Shown in pieces: positions 42,657-49,897 of a stretch of DNA of 64,000 bases (the first letter of the stretch is position 1; every line of letters begins with the position of its first letter). A program made the translations under genes and the position numbers. The DNA lies in the NCBI RefSeq assembly GCF_027694345.1, contig NZ_JAQEVU010000002.1, forward strand, positions 124,001 through 188,000. Direction: 5' to 3'. The DNA comes from Varibaculum timonense_A. Lineage in GTDB: Bacteria; Actinomycetota; Actinomycetes; Actinomycetales; Actinomycetaceae. The notes below the pieces were generated by a model that was given only the letters and a program-made list of their open reading frames with translations, had not been told where the DNA came from and ran no database searches.

Positions 42657-43661
42657 GTGCAGGTAATTGTTGCCACCTCCGCAACCAAAAATGCGAGCGG
42701 AAAACATTTAGGGGAAGCATTTAAGGCTGGGTGGCATGGGTATCGCTCTGGCGACAACTTGCAGGTAGTCCCGTACTCCTACGATTTTTCCGAAGTCAGT
42801 GCAAGCTGCGAAGTTGGGGATTTATTTGCAAATACCACTGACCCTTTCCAGGTGGGAAGCCAGTTGCCGGCACTACTAGAGAAAAAATGCCCAATTTATT
42901 TGCCCGCGTGCCAAACAACAGCCGGTCTGCAAAGCGAATATCTGCCCAATAGCGCCCTCACCCCACCCGCACATCGGAAATTATCAGATTTTCCCGACCT
43001 ATTAATTTCCGGTATCGCCAAATCCTACGGTGAGGAGCAACCAAGCGCGCAAACCTGGGAAAACTTGGCGCACGTCCTCAGGAATGCTTCAGTAGTCTGC
43101 GCAAGCCGAAAACCCTTGTTTTCCAGTTCCGGAGTGCTATCGGAAATCGCAAAAACCGACCCCGAAACAGCCCAGAAAACCAAGGAAAACTGGGAAAAGG
43201 TTTTAGGAAAAACAGAGGTATTTGGGGCAAGCCGTTATTTAAAGCTCACTAACCCCACCCAGGGTGCAAAGAATACCCGGCAAAAGCGGCGCGGTCACCT
43301 GAGCGGAGGCGGAGCTGGATGGGGCGTAGGAGAGCTACTAGCTAGCCTGGGAGCCAGAATCGATTTTGTAGCCGATTTCCTGGATGCTCACACCCGCCTA
43401 CCCCAGTTTTTAGCGAGCGCAGATTTGCTAGTGGCGAATACCGCAGAGCTTTCCCCCTGGAATCTTTCCGGCTCCCCGCTGGAACACCTATGCCACTTAT
43501 CTGCCCCTAGCGGAATTCCCATAGTGGTAGTTACCAGCGAAAATAATCTTAGTAGGGGAGAGTCAGCCGAGATGGGAATTGACGGGATATATCAATTTCC
43601 CGCCGATATTGCGGGAATGAAACAGGCAGGACTTCGCTTAGCGCGTACCTGGTCGCGATAG
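42657..43661 (+). CDS. Glycerate-kinase-like protein with altered active site
   Basis: The 334-residue protein shows glycerate kinase (GckA/GlxK) architecture. Clues are the opening VIVATSATKNASGKHLGEAF, a Gly-rich segment SGGGAGWGVGELLASLGARI and the final region IPIVVVTSENN. The usual catalytic signature T-G-E-G-x-x-D-x-Q-(S/T)-x-x-G-K appears as VANTAELSPWNLSGSPLEHL, with Glu, Asp and Lys missing or moved. It is probably catalytically altered or inactive. The GTG start abuts the dipeptidase stop. Confidence 0.7.
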   Translation: MQVIVATSATKNASGKHLGEAFKAGWHGYRSGDNLQVVPYSYDFSEVSASCEVGDLFANTTDPFQVGSQLPALLEKKCPIYLPACQTTAGLQSEYLPNSALTPPAHRKLSDFPDLLISGIAKSYGEEQPSAQTWENLAHVLRNASVVCASRKPLFSSSGVLSEIAKTDPETAQKTKENWEKVLGKTEVFGASRYLKLTNPTQGAKNTRQKRRGHLSGGGAGWGVGELLASLGARIDFVADFLDAHTRLPQFLASADLLVANTAELSPWNLSGSPLEHLCHLSAPSGIPIVVVTSENNLSRGESAEMGIDGIYQFPADIAGMKQAGLRLARTWSR

Positions 43662-43731
43662 CCAGCAGGGGTAAGGTTGGACTAGGCTAAGGAAAGACTT
43701 AAACATACTAAACGAGCTATTAGGGAGAGTC

Positions 43732-44091
43732 ATGAGCGAAGAACAAGCTGAAAAAACAGCTTCCCACAAAGTTACCCTCACCGAAGCGGCCACTAAAAAA
43801 GTGCAATCCTTGTTAGAACAAGAAGGTCGTGACGACCTGCGCCTGAGGATTGCGGTACAACCTGGCGGCTGCTCAGGGCTAATCTATCAGCTTTATTTTG
43901 ATGAGCGTCTCCTTGACGGTGACGCAGTTGAAGAATTTGCTCCCGGGGTAGAGGTAGTCGTCGATAAAATGTCGAACCCCTATCTAGAGGGCGCATCAAT
44001 CGATTATGCGGACACAATCGAGCGGCAAGGCTTCACTATTGATAATCCAAATGCGGTAGGTTCTTGCGCCTGCGGTCAATCATTCCACTAG
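43732..44091 (+). CDS. erpA: Iron-sulfur cluster insertion protein ErpA
   Basis: The 119-residue A-type carrier has HesB/IscA motifs: LRIAVQPGGCSGLIYQL with the first Cys and NAVGSCACGQSFH with the CxC pair. It delivers Fe-S clusters to apo-enzymes such as IspG. The ATG 43732 follows TTAGGGAGAGTC. It is followed by the first FKBP lipoprotein gene, 32 bp away. Confidence 0.92.
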   Translation: MSEEQAEKTASHKVTLTEAATKKVQSLLEQEGRDDLRLRIAVQPGGCSGLIYQLYFDERLLDGDAVEEFAPGVEVVVDKMSNPYLEGASIDYADTIERQGFTIDNPNAVGSCACGQSFH

Positions 44092-44123
44092 AATCATTCC
44101 CCTCAAACAGTCAGGACTTAACC

Positions 44124-45014
44124 GTGAAACATAGACTATCTTCCTCACTTGCCTCCCTCTGCCTGATGGGAGGACTGCTGAGCGCTTCCCTTACTGCCTG
44201 TAGCAGTGACAAGTCACAATTCGGGGTGACAGTAGAAGGCGAATACGGCAAAACCCCCACGGTGAGCGCCGGCAAAGGGGACGCCCCTAAAGAACTCAAA
44301 GTTGCCACCTTAAAAGAAGGTAAAGGCGCTTCCTGTGGCTCCGGCGCGGTGCTGCAGGTTAATTATCATGGGCAACTATGGAATGGTAAAAAGTTCGATT
44401 CTAGTTTCGACCGGGGAACCCCGGCAGTATTTTCCTTGAAACAGGTGGTTGCTGGTTGGGGACAAGGGCTTAAAGATGCCAAACCAGGGTCGCGTACCCT
44501 GTTAGTTATTCCCCCCGACCTTGGGTACGGTAACCAGGCAACTGGAGATATTCCCGCTGGATCCACCCTAGTATTTGTGGTTGATACCCTGAAATGTTTA
44601 TCTGCCGCCCAAATGAAGCAAGGTGAACAAGACCTAGCAAAAGCGAAAGCTACCTCCCAGACTTTGCCAGGACTGGAAGTAAGCGGCAACCTGGGGGCAA
44701 AACCCACCTTAAAGGTAAGCACCGACAAATTACCTAAAGACCGTACGGTGACCGCCCTAGCACAGGGGACCGGGGCAGCTCTCAAAGCTGATGACGTGGT
44801 GGTAGTGCATCAAAGCTGGCTTGATCAATCAGGAAAAACTGTCTCCACCTGGGACAGCCAAACCCCGATGCCCCTACAAGGCGAAAAAACTCTAGCCCAA
44901 CTGGGGTTAGATAAAGAGTTAGCTGGTAAAACTATCGGTTCGCGTTTAGCTTTAAGTACCCAGCAAAATGGGCAAGCGGTAGCGTTCGTAATGGATATTG
45001 TAGGAACCCTTTAG
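44124..45014 (+). CDS. FKBP-type peptidyl-prolyl isomerase lipoprotein
   Basis: The start at GTG 44124 gives a signal peptide (VKHRLSSSLASLCLMGGLLS) with lipobox LTAC; the frame is open from 44064, inside erpA, but that start would hide the signal. The 296-residue protein has an FKBP domain (about 75-170): LQVNYHGQLWNGKKFDSSFD, VVAGWGQGLKDAKPGSR, PPDLGYG and STLVFVVDTL. A second, poorly conserved domain follows at about 200-290. It should help fold exported proteins at the cell surface. Confidence 0.88.
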   Translation: MKHRLSSSLASLCLMGGLLSASLTACSSDKSQFGVTVEGEYGKTPTVSAGKGDAPKELKVATLKEGKGASCGSGAVLQVNYHGQLWNGKKFDSSFDRGTPAVFSLKQVVAGWGQGLKDAKPGSRTLLVIPPDLGYGNQATGDIPAGSTLVFVVDTLKCLSAAQMKQGEQDLAKAKATSQTLPGLEVSGNLGAKPTLKVSTDKLPKDRTVTALAQGTGAALKADDVVVVHQSWLDQSGKTVSTWDSQTPMPLQGEKTLAQLGLDKELAGKTIGSRLALSTQQNGQAVAFVMDIVGTL

Positions 45015-45036
45015 ACAACTAATTGCCTTAACTCCT

Positions 45037-46026
45037 ATGAATATTTGCTTAGCTAATCGCCGCGAGGGAACACTATCCCTTAGGGTAAAGACAGTTGTCC
45101 TCGCATTTAGCACTATTATCAGTCTGCTTATGCTATCCGGGTGCTCCTCCGGTTCTGCCGATACTTCAGCTGCGGCAGTTGAAGGAAAATTCCCGGCAGT
45201 ATCTGGGGGACTAGGGTCAGCTCCCCAAATGGAAGCCGGAGTCGGACAACCTCCCTCCGATTTGCAGGTGCGGGTGCTACACGAGGGCGAGGGACGAAAA
45301 GTAACCGAAAAAGACCAGGTGCTAATGGATACCTTGGGGAACCTGTGGGACGGGAAAACCGTGATGAGTACCTTCCGAATCGGGGACTCTGCCCAAGGGT
45401 ATGCGATGAGTGAAGTGATTGCCGGTTGGAAACAGGGACTTATCGGGAAAAAACTAGGTTCAAGAGTGCAGCTTACCGTTCCACCCAATCTTGGTTTTCA
45501 AGGAGAAGCCGCAAAAAGGATTCCCGCGAACTCCACTATGGTTTTCGTGATTGACCTGGTCAGCGCGATGGACTTGAGTGATGTTTCCGCCCTGAAACAA
45601 GCTAAGAAAATAGAAAAGTCTTTCCAAAAGCTACCTAAAGGGCTAAAAGTTACCGGAGAACCCGGTACTAAGCCGCAAGTCAGTATAGATGCGAATATGC
45701 CAGTTCCCAAGGCAAAACAGGTGATAATGCTGTATCAAGGTAAAGGGGAAAACCTAGAGCCTGATGATTTCCCTGGGGTACATTTGACCGCAGCTACCTA
45801 TGAAAACGGTAAATGGTCGTCGGTATCTAGTTCTTGGTCCAGTGGAAAAATGGTGTCCACCCCCTCTACCGTGCAGACTACCCCGCAGTTTCTGGGGGTA
45901 CCAGTTGGTTCCCGGATAGTGATGCTAGAACCGGCTGAGGGCGAGCGCCAAGGAGCAAAAGCCCATCCGGCACGGATCGCTATCTACGACATTGGTGCTA
46001 AGCAGACCAGCACCCGCCTCGGGTGA
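45037..46026 (+). CDS. FKBP-like lipoprotein, degenerate paralogue
   Basis: The 329-residue protein has signal and lipobox LMLSGC at about residues 33-38, then an FKBP-like domain. Landmarks match the previous gene: MDTLGNLWDGKTVMSTFRIG, VIAGWKQGLIGKKLGSR, PPNLGFQG and STMVFVIDLV. Several isomerase-site residues differ (Tyr-His of VNYHG is Asp-Thr, and the FDSSFD box is lost), so activity is doubtful. It lies 22 bp after its paralogue, a tandem duplication. The repeat island begins right after it. Confidence 0.8.
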   Translation: MNICLANRREGTLSLRVKTVVLAFSTIISLLMLSGCSSGSADTSAAAVEGKFPAVSGGLGSAPQMEAGVGQPPSDLQVRVLHEGEGRKVTEKDQVLMDTLGNLWDGKTVMSTFRIGDSAQGYAMSEVIAGWKQGLIGKKLGSRVQLTVPPNLGFQGEAAKRIPANSTMVFVIDLVSAMDLSDVSALKQAKKIEKSFQKLPKGLKVTGEPGTKPQVSIDANMPVPKAKQVIMLYQGKGENLEPDDFPGVHLTAATYENGKWSSVSSSWSSGKMVSTPSTVQTTPQFLGVPVGSRIVMLEPAEGERQGAKAHPARIAIYDIGAKQTSTRLG

Positions 46027-46052
46027 CCGTTTTATACTGATTGTAAAATCCG

Positions 46053-46259
46053 GGGTTGCTTGGTAAAAGCAGTCCGGGGATCCGTGACCGGCTTTGTAGG
46101 GGCGATGCGGTGAGGTGGTTTTCGTCTCGCGCCCAAAGACTTAGAAAAGACTAGACTCTTTTCTAAGTCTTACGCCCGCCTAGCCTAATCGGCATAAATC
46201 CTCCTCTCCGCTCTCCCTAAATAGCGTGTCCCTCTCATATCTTTTACCGGCTGCGACCC
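46053..46259. repeat. GGGGACCCC hairpin element, copy c, split by a double-stem element
   Basis: Left arm GGGGTTGCTTGGTAAAAG (46053-46070) and right arm CTTTTACCGGCTGCGACCCC (46240-46259) resemble the arms of copy b. Between them, after CAGTCCGGGGATCCGTGACC, lies double-stem copy 11 (46107-46211) and then CTCTCATAT, the normal right-hand part. The nesting suggests an insertion. Confidence 0.6.
46107..46211 (+). repeat. Double-stem element, copy 11
   Basis: Outer arms GCGGTGAGGTGG and CCTCCTCTCCGC pair with two mismatches. Inner arms AAGACTTAGAAAAGA (46136-46150) and 46157-46171 pair perfectly over 15 bp. The joining motifs GTCTCGCGCCCA and ACGCCCGCCTAGCCTAATCGG link the two subtypes of the family. 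Confidence 0.75.
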
Positions 46260-46300
46260 CCTCGCCATAAATCTGCCCCTAAGCGCTACGTTACCGCTGC

Positions 46301-46386
46301 GGGGCTGGCTCGGTAAAAGCACTCCGGGGACCCCGTGACCTGCTGCGCAGGTCAAGCCCCGTTCGTATCTTTTACCGGCCGCGCCC
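46301..46386. repeat. GGGGACCCC hairpin element, copy b
   Basis: The outer region GGGGCTGGCTCGGTAAAAG pairs partly with CTTTTACCGGCCGCGCCCC; GGTAAAAG/CTTTTACC (46312-46319 with 46369-46376) is perfect. The inner stem GACCTGC (46337-46343) pairs with 46347-46353. It shares GCACTC-GGGGACCCC-GTGA and TCAAGCCCC with copy a; both stems differ in sequence. Confidence 0.68.
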
Positions 46387-46510
46387 CTTGATGTTCCGAA
46401 ATCCTGTCCCTCGGCATAAAACCGTCCCTCGCATCTGCCTGGACGAAACTTTCCCCCTGCTTTTCCTGTCATTACTTCCGCATATTTACCCGCCGCGCCC
46501 TTTTTGCTGA

Positions 46511-46621
46511 CGTTTTGACCCTCCCGGTGCGGTTGCGCCCTCCGAAGATGGGAATTGTGGTCGTAATTGGGGTGTTTTGCCGGGATTGGGAGGGTGGTTT
46601 TGTCTCGGGAGGGCGGAAACG
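46511..46621. repeat. CCCTCCC/GGGAGGG palindrome, copy 4
   Basis: Ends CGTTTTGACCCTCCCG and CGGGAGGGCGGAAACG; same centre as copies 1-3 (GGGAATTGTGGTCGTAATTG). Confidence 0.7.
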
Positions 46622-46737
46622 GCGCGTACTGCTGCAATCGGGAGGGTGATTTTGCCTGTGGAGGGTGGAATGGTTGGGAGATTGATTAAAACTGCTGGTG
46701 GAGTTTGGCAAAATCACCCTCCAGAGACGTTATGACC

Positions 46738-46819
46738 CTCCCGATTGGGCGGTAGAGCCTATTTATTGGTCATTTTGCCCGGATTGGGAGGGTGGTTTTG
46801 TCTTGGGAGGGTCAAAGCG
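46738..46819. repeat. CCCTCCC/GGGAGGG palindrome, copy 5 (short)
   Basis: A diverged copy: CGTTATGACCCTCCCG at the left, TTGGGAGGGTCAAAGCG at the right and GGATTGGGAGGGTGG inside. The centre is shorter and different. Confidence 0.6.
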
Positions 46820-46868
46820 CTCCTCAGGCGGGCGTGGTTGCCTGGTTACGTGTCTGAAAACTGTGGGT

Positions 46869-46971
46869 GCGGGGGAAAATTTGTCCTCCTGCCCAAGTAA
46901 TTTGGAAAACGTTGCGGCGTTTTCCAAATTCTTATGCCCACCGCACCTACTCGGATTAAACTTTCCCCCGC
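46869..46971 (+). repeat. Double-stem element, copy 12
   Basis: The outer arm GCGGGGGAAAATTTG pairs with TTAAACTTTCCCCCGC except near the inner end. The inner stem AAGTAATTTGGAAAACG/CGTTTTCCAAATTCTT has one bulged T. The sequence is close to copies 7 and 8, 35 kb away. Confidence 0.75.
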
Positions 46972-47180
46972 TCTTCTTGTCAGTGCTTCCGTTTCTCTCG
47001 CCGGCCGCACACCGCATCTGCCTGGATGAAACTTTCCTCCTGCTTTTCCTGTCATTACTTCCTCATATTTACCCGCCGTGCCCCTTGATGTTCTGAAATC
47101 CTACCCCTCGACATGAAACCGTTCCCGCTTTTCTTGTTAGTGCTTCCACTTCTCTCATCGAGCGCGTCCCTTTTTGGTGA

Positions 47181-47290
47181 CGTTTTCGCCCTCCCGGTGC
47201 GGTTGCGCCCTCCCGAGATGGGAATTGTGGTCGTAATTGGGGTGTTTTGCCGGTATTGGGAGGGTGTTTTGTCTGCGGAGGGTGAAAACG
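47181..47290. repeat. CCCTCCC/GGGAGGG palindrome, copy 6
   Basis: Ends CGTTTTCGCCCTCCCG and CGGAGGGTGAAAACG, with the usual internal pair. It lies 123 bp before the methyltransferase start. Confidence 0.7.
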
Positions 47291-47413
47291 GCGCGCATGC
47301 CTGAAATCGGGAAAGTGGAAATGTTGCCCTGGTGGGCGTGATTGGCTGGTTGCATACCTGAAAGATGTAATGTTGATAGGTGTATCTACTGCTGAGGTTG
47401 GTGAGGAGGTAAA

Positions 47414-48349
47414 ATGGCGAAACAAATGACACAGGCGAGTCTGTTCTGCGGTGCAGGCGGATTGGATATCGGATTCGAGCGTGTCGGTTTCAAAACTATT
47501 TGGGCAAATGATTTTAATTCGGATGCGTGCGAGACTTTTCGGCGTTGGAGCACAAGTGAGGTAGTTTGCGGGGATATAGGTACGATTTCTGAACACACCA
47601 TTCCCGATACAGACATTATCCTAGGGGGCTTTCCCTGCCAAGGATTCTCTCTTTCCGGACCGCGTAAGTTAGATGATTCTCGAAACTCTTTATATAAGCA
47701 TTATGTTCGCATTGTTAAAGCAAAACGTCCCCTGGTGTTTGTTGGAGAGAATGTAAAAGGTCTACTCACGATGGCTGGGGGAGAAATAATGGATGCTATC
47801 GTTCAAGAGTTCTCTAGCTGTGGTTATGACGTTCGCTATCAATTGTTGAACGCAAAGCACTACTCGGTTCCAGAGGACAGAGAACGAGTTATTATCGTCG
47901 GTTTTCGCAAAGACCTGGGAATTGATGATTTTAGTTTCCCAGCCCCGCAATCAAATATCGTAACGCTGCGGGAAGCTTTAGCCCCAATCCCCTTGCCCGA
48001 AGACGAGGACGTATGCCAAGCTCCGTATTCCAGTCGCTATATGTCCCGTAATCGCAAACGAGGATGGGATGAGGTCAGTTACACGATTCCGGCAATGGCG
48101 AAGCAAGTGACGCTGTGGCCGGGGTCTCCTGACATGGTTAAGGTAGGCAAGGACAGCTGGCGGTTCGGTGAAGGACTAACGCGGAGACTGAGCTGGCAAG
48201 AAGCGGCAGCGATTCAAACTTTTCCACGGGACATGGTCTTCAGCGGCAACCTGACAAGCATATATAAACAGATTGGCAACGCGGTTCCCTGCAATCTTGC
48301 TGAACAGGTTGCAATCCAAGTTCGTAACTCCCTGGAAATGGTTATCTAA
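47414..48349 (+). CDS. DNA (cytosine-5) methyltransferase, M.HaeIII-like
   Basis: The 311-residue enzyme has motif I FCGAGGLDIGF (11-21), motif IV GGFPCQGFSLSG with catalytic Cys75, motif VI GENVKGL, motif VIII ERVIIVGFR and motif X QIGNAVPCNLAEQ. The target-recognition region YMSRNRKRGWDE and LWPGSPDMVKV resembles M.HaeIII, so GGCC is the likely target, which is an inference. The ATG follows GGTGAGGAGGTAAA. It is 10 bp from the endonuclease gene, and its DNA looks more A+T-rich than that of the housekeeping neighbours. Confidence 0.93.
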   Translation: MAKQMTQASLFCGAGGLDIGFERVGFKTIWANDFNSDACETFRRWSTSEVVCGDIGTISEHTIPDTDIILGGFPCQGFSLSGPRKLDDSRNSLYKHYVRIVKAKRPLVFVGENVKGLLTMAGGEIMDAIVQEFSSCGYDVRYQLLNAKHYSVPEDRERVIIVGFRKDLGIDDFSFPAPQSNIVTLREALAPIPLPEDEDVCQAPYSSRYMSRNRKRGWDEVSYTIPAMAKQVTLWPGSPDMVKVGKDSWRFGEGLTRRLSWQEAAAIQTFPRDMVFSGNLTSIYKQIGNAVPCNLAEQVAIQVRNSLEMVI

Positions 48350-48359
48350 AAGGGGAAAA

Positions 48360-49349
48360 ATGGTAAAAGAAGGCAGTCAGACTCGGTTAGGTAAAGCCTT
48401 TGAATATGCCTGTATTAAAGCGCTTTACGACAAATACGATGATTTGCAGGACGTTGTTTTAGAGATAACACCACAATTGCATACAGCTCAGCACTGTTTC
48501 GAAGTTTCAGCTGTTAAACAAAGTAATCTGATGGATGCCGCACAAGCGGCTATTAGGGTAATCGAACCCTTGGAACCACGCTTGCAGTACCCAGATGGAG
48601 ATAGTCCACTTGTGTTGTCGTTACAATCGGATGCTGCCGGTATTGCGGGGGATGTACGGGATGTAATGTGTATTCGGCGAGGAAGTTCTTGGCAGTTTGG
48701 GCTGTCCTGCAAGCATAATCATCATGCCGTTAAGCATAGCCGCCTGTCAGATAGTATTGATTTCGGTTCTGAATGGTTCAATCATCCGTGTTCGCAAATA
48801 TATTTCTCTGAGGTTACGCCTAAGTTTCAAGAGCTTAGAGAAATGCGTGACAGCGGTAAGGAAATAGGCACTCCTGCCAAATGGGCTAATCTTCCAGATA
48901 AAGCCGGAGATTATTACCGACCTATCTTGCAGTCCTTTATGGATGAACTTTCCAGGTTGAACAATTCGCATGGTGACGTGCCGGAAATGCTAATCAGGTA
49001 TCTTATCGGGCGTCATGACTTTTATAAGGTGATCACCGATGACCCAAGGCGAGTAACTCGCGTTGAGGCTATCAATATAGCGGGAACTTTAAATAAGGCT
49101 TCTAAAGAACAGAAACCGATTACCAGAGTTCCGGTTTTGAAGTTACCGAAACGCTTTTACCATATAGGTTTTAAGGAAACTAATGGTAAAGAATCAAACA
49201 ACACCATTCATGTTGTTTGTGATGAGGGGTGGGAAATATCTATGCGCTTGCATAATGCTAGCTCTAGAATCGAACCTTCCTTAAAATTTGATGTTCAGCT
49301 AATTTCATTTCCTTCTAAGTTGTTTGCACAGACTATTGCATGGAAATAA
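48360..49349 (+). CDS. HaeIII-type type II restriction endonuclease
   Basis: The start at ATG 48360 (MVKEGSQTRLGKAFEYAC) follows AAAAGGGGAAAA; a longer in-frame start would lie inside the methyltransferase. The 329-residue protein matches the RE_HaeIII family: GDVRDVMCIRR, FGLSCKHNHHAVKHSRLSDS followed by IDFGSEWF, DFYKVI and RLHNASSRIEPSLKFDVQLI. These correspond closely to my recollection of R.HaeIII. It should cut GGCC that is not methylated by the partner. The cassette is an acquired defence or selfish module. Confidence 0.9.
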   Translation: MVKEGSQTRLGKAFEYACIKALYDKYDDLQDVVLEITPQLHTAQHCFEVSAVKQSNLMDAAQAAIRVIEPLEPRLQYPDGDSPLVLSLQSDAAGIAGDVRDVMCIRRGSSWQFGLSCKHNHHAVKHSRLSDSIDFGSEWFNHPCSQIYFSEVTPKFQELREMRDSGKEIGTPAKWANLPDKAGDYYRPILQSFMDELSRLNNSHGDVPEMLIRYLIGRHDFYKVITDDPRRVTRVEAINIAGTLNKASKEQKPITRVPVLKLPKRFYHIGFKETNGKESNNTIHVVCDEGWEISMRLHNASSRIEPSLKFDVQLISFPSKLFAQTIAWK

Positions 49350-49463
49350 TGCCCTAAGGGCAGTTTAACGACTTAGAAAATAATCCTGTCGTTTCCCCGC
49401 TTTACCCTGGTGGGGGAACGGATAAATACCTGGGGAAAGGGTTTTCCTTGTCTAGGCTGCGGC

Positions 49464-49560
49464 GCGGGAAAAAGTTTTTCCTCCTGCCCAAAATCTAAAA
49501 AGGCGTTGCCTTTTTAGATTTATGCCCGCCTAGCCGACTCGGATAAATCTTTTCCCCCGC
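49464..49560 (+). repeat. Double-stem element, copy 13
   Basis: Inner arms AAATCTAAAAAGGC (49491-49504) and 49508-49521 pair perfectly over 14 bp. The outer arms GCGGGAAAAAG and CTTTTCCCCCGC pair with small bulges. Joining motifs are TCCTCCTGCCC and ATGCCCGCCTAGCCGACTCGG. Confidence 0.76.
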
Positions 49561-49591
49561 TTTTCACTTATCCGGGAACAGATAAACACCT

Positions 49592-49692
49592 GGGGGAGCG
49601 GTTTTTCCCGAGTGGGTGTGGTAGGCATAAGAATTCGGGAAGCGCCCTCGCTCTTCCCGAATTCTTGGGTGGGAGGGGAAATCGCTCCCTCA
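49592..49692 (-). repeat. Double-stem element, copy 14 (inverted)
   Basis: Outer arms GGGGGAGCGGTTTTTCCC and GGGGAAATCGCTCCC pair with small bulges. The inner arms AAGAATTCGGGAAGCG and CGCTCTTCCCGAATTCTT pair with one internal mismatch or bulge. The family motifs are present in reverse (GAGTGGGTGTGGTAGGCAT, TGGGTGGGAGG). Confidence 0.74.
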
Positions 49693-49723
49693 CGCTTGCT
49701 AGAAAGGTGCAACAATACAGATA

Positions 49724-49897
49724 GAGCGTGTGGACGAATTTATGCCGAAGGGTAGACACCCTAGCCACCAAGACTCCCTAAAATCGGATACCCGGTAACA
49801 AATCTAAAAATCTGTAATTCTTAAGGCACTAAATCCGTGAAAATGCCAGAGCGTTTTCCGGATTTCGGGGCGCGAGGTAAAATTCGTCCACACGCTC
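49724..49897 (-). repeat. Double-stem element, copy 15 (long subtype, inverted)
   Basis: Outer arms GAGCGTGTGGACGAATTT (49724-49741) and 49880-49897 pair perfectly over 18 bp and differ in sequence from copies 1 and 3. It carries the same 85-bp module (GGATACCCGGTAACAAATC and CCACCAAGACTCCCTAAAAT) in inverse orientation. The inner stem is imperfect. Confidence 0.78.

Larger units (their letters stand above)
46027..47413. other. Repeat-filled region upstream of the restriction-modification genes
   Basis: There is no gene I can support in this 1.39 kb gap. It is a mosaic of the same families as 10.57-12.05 kb: two GGGGACCCC hairpins, two double-stem elements, three CCCTCCC palindromes and spacer pieces (TTGATGTTCCGAA, CTCGGCATAAAACCG). 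Frames of up to about 175 codons that cross it and the methyltransferase start are repeat-derived or antisense. Confidence 0.75.

Noticed and set aside
44064..44123. Upstream start for the first FKBP lipoprotein
   Set aside because: It overlaps erpA and would bury the signal peptide; GTG 44124 puts the lipobox at the usual position.
46185..47596. Frames up to 175 codons on the minus strand near the restriction-modification genes
   Set aside because: They are made of the same repeats and antisense to the methyltransferase start; the peptides match those from the other array rather than a protein family.
48273..48359. Upstream start for the endonuclease
   Set aside because: It lies within the methyltransferase coding region and adds residues not found in HaeIII-type enzymes; ATG 48360 has a ribosome binding site.
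47414..49349. Depletion of GGCC sites as evidence for the restriction specificity
   Set aside because: GGCC occurs at least several times in the window and I made no count against expectation, so no claim is made.
7247..49897. Integron attC sites or RAYT-type REP sequences
   Set aside because: No GTTRRRY/RYYYAAC core sites, no integrase, no GTAG-tagged REP and no Y1 transposase gene were seen in the window.
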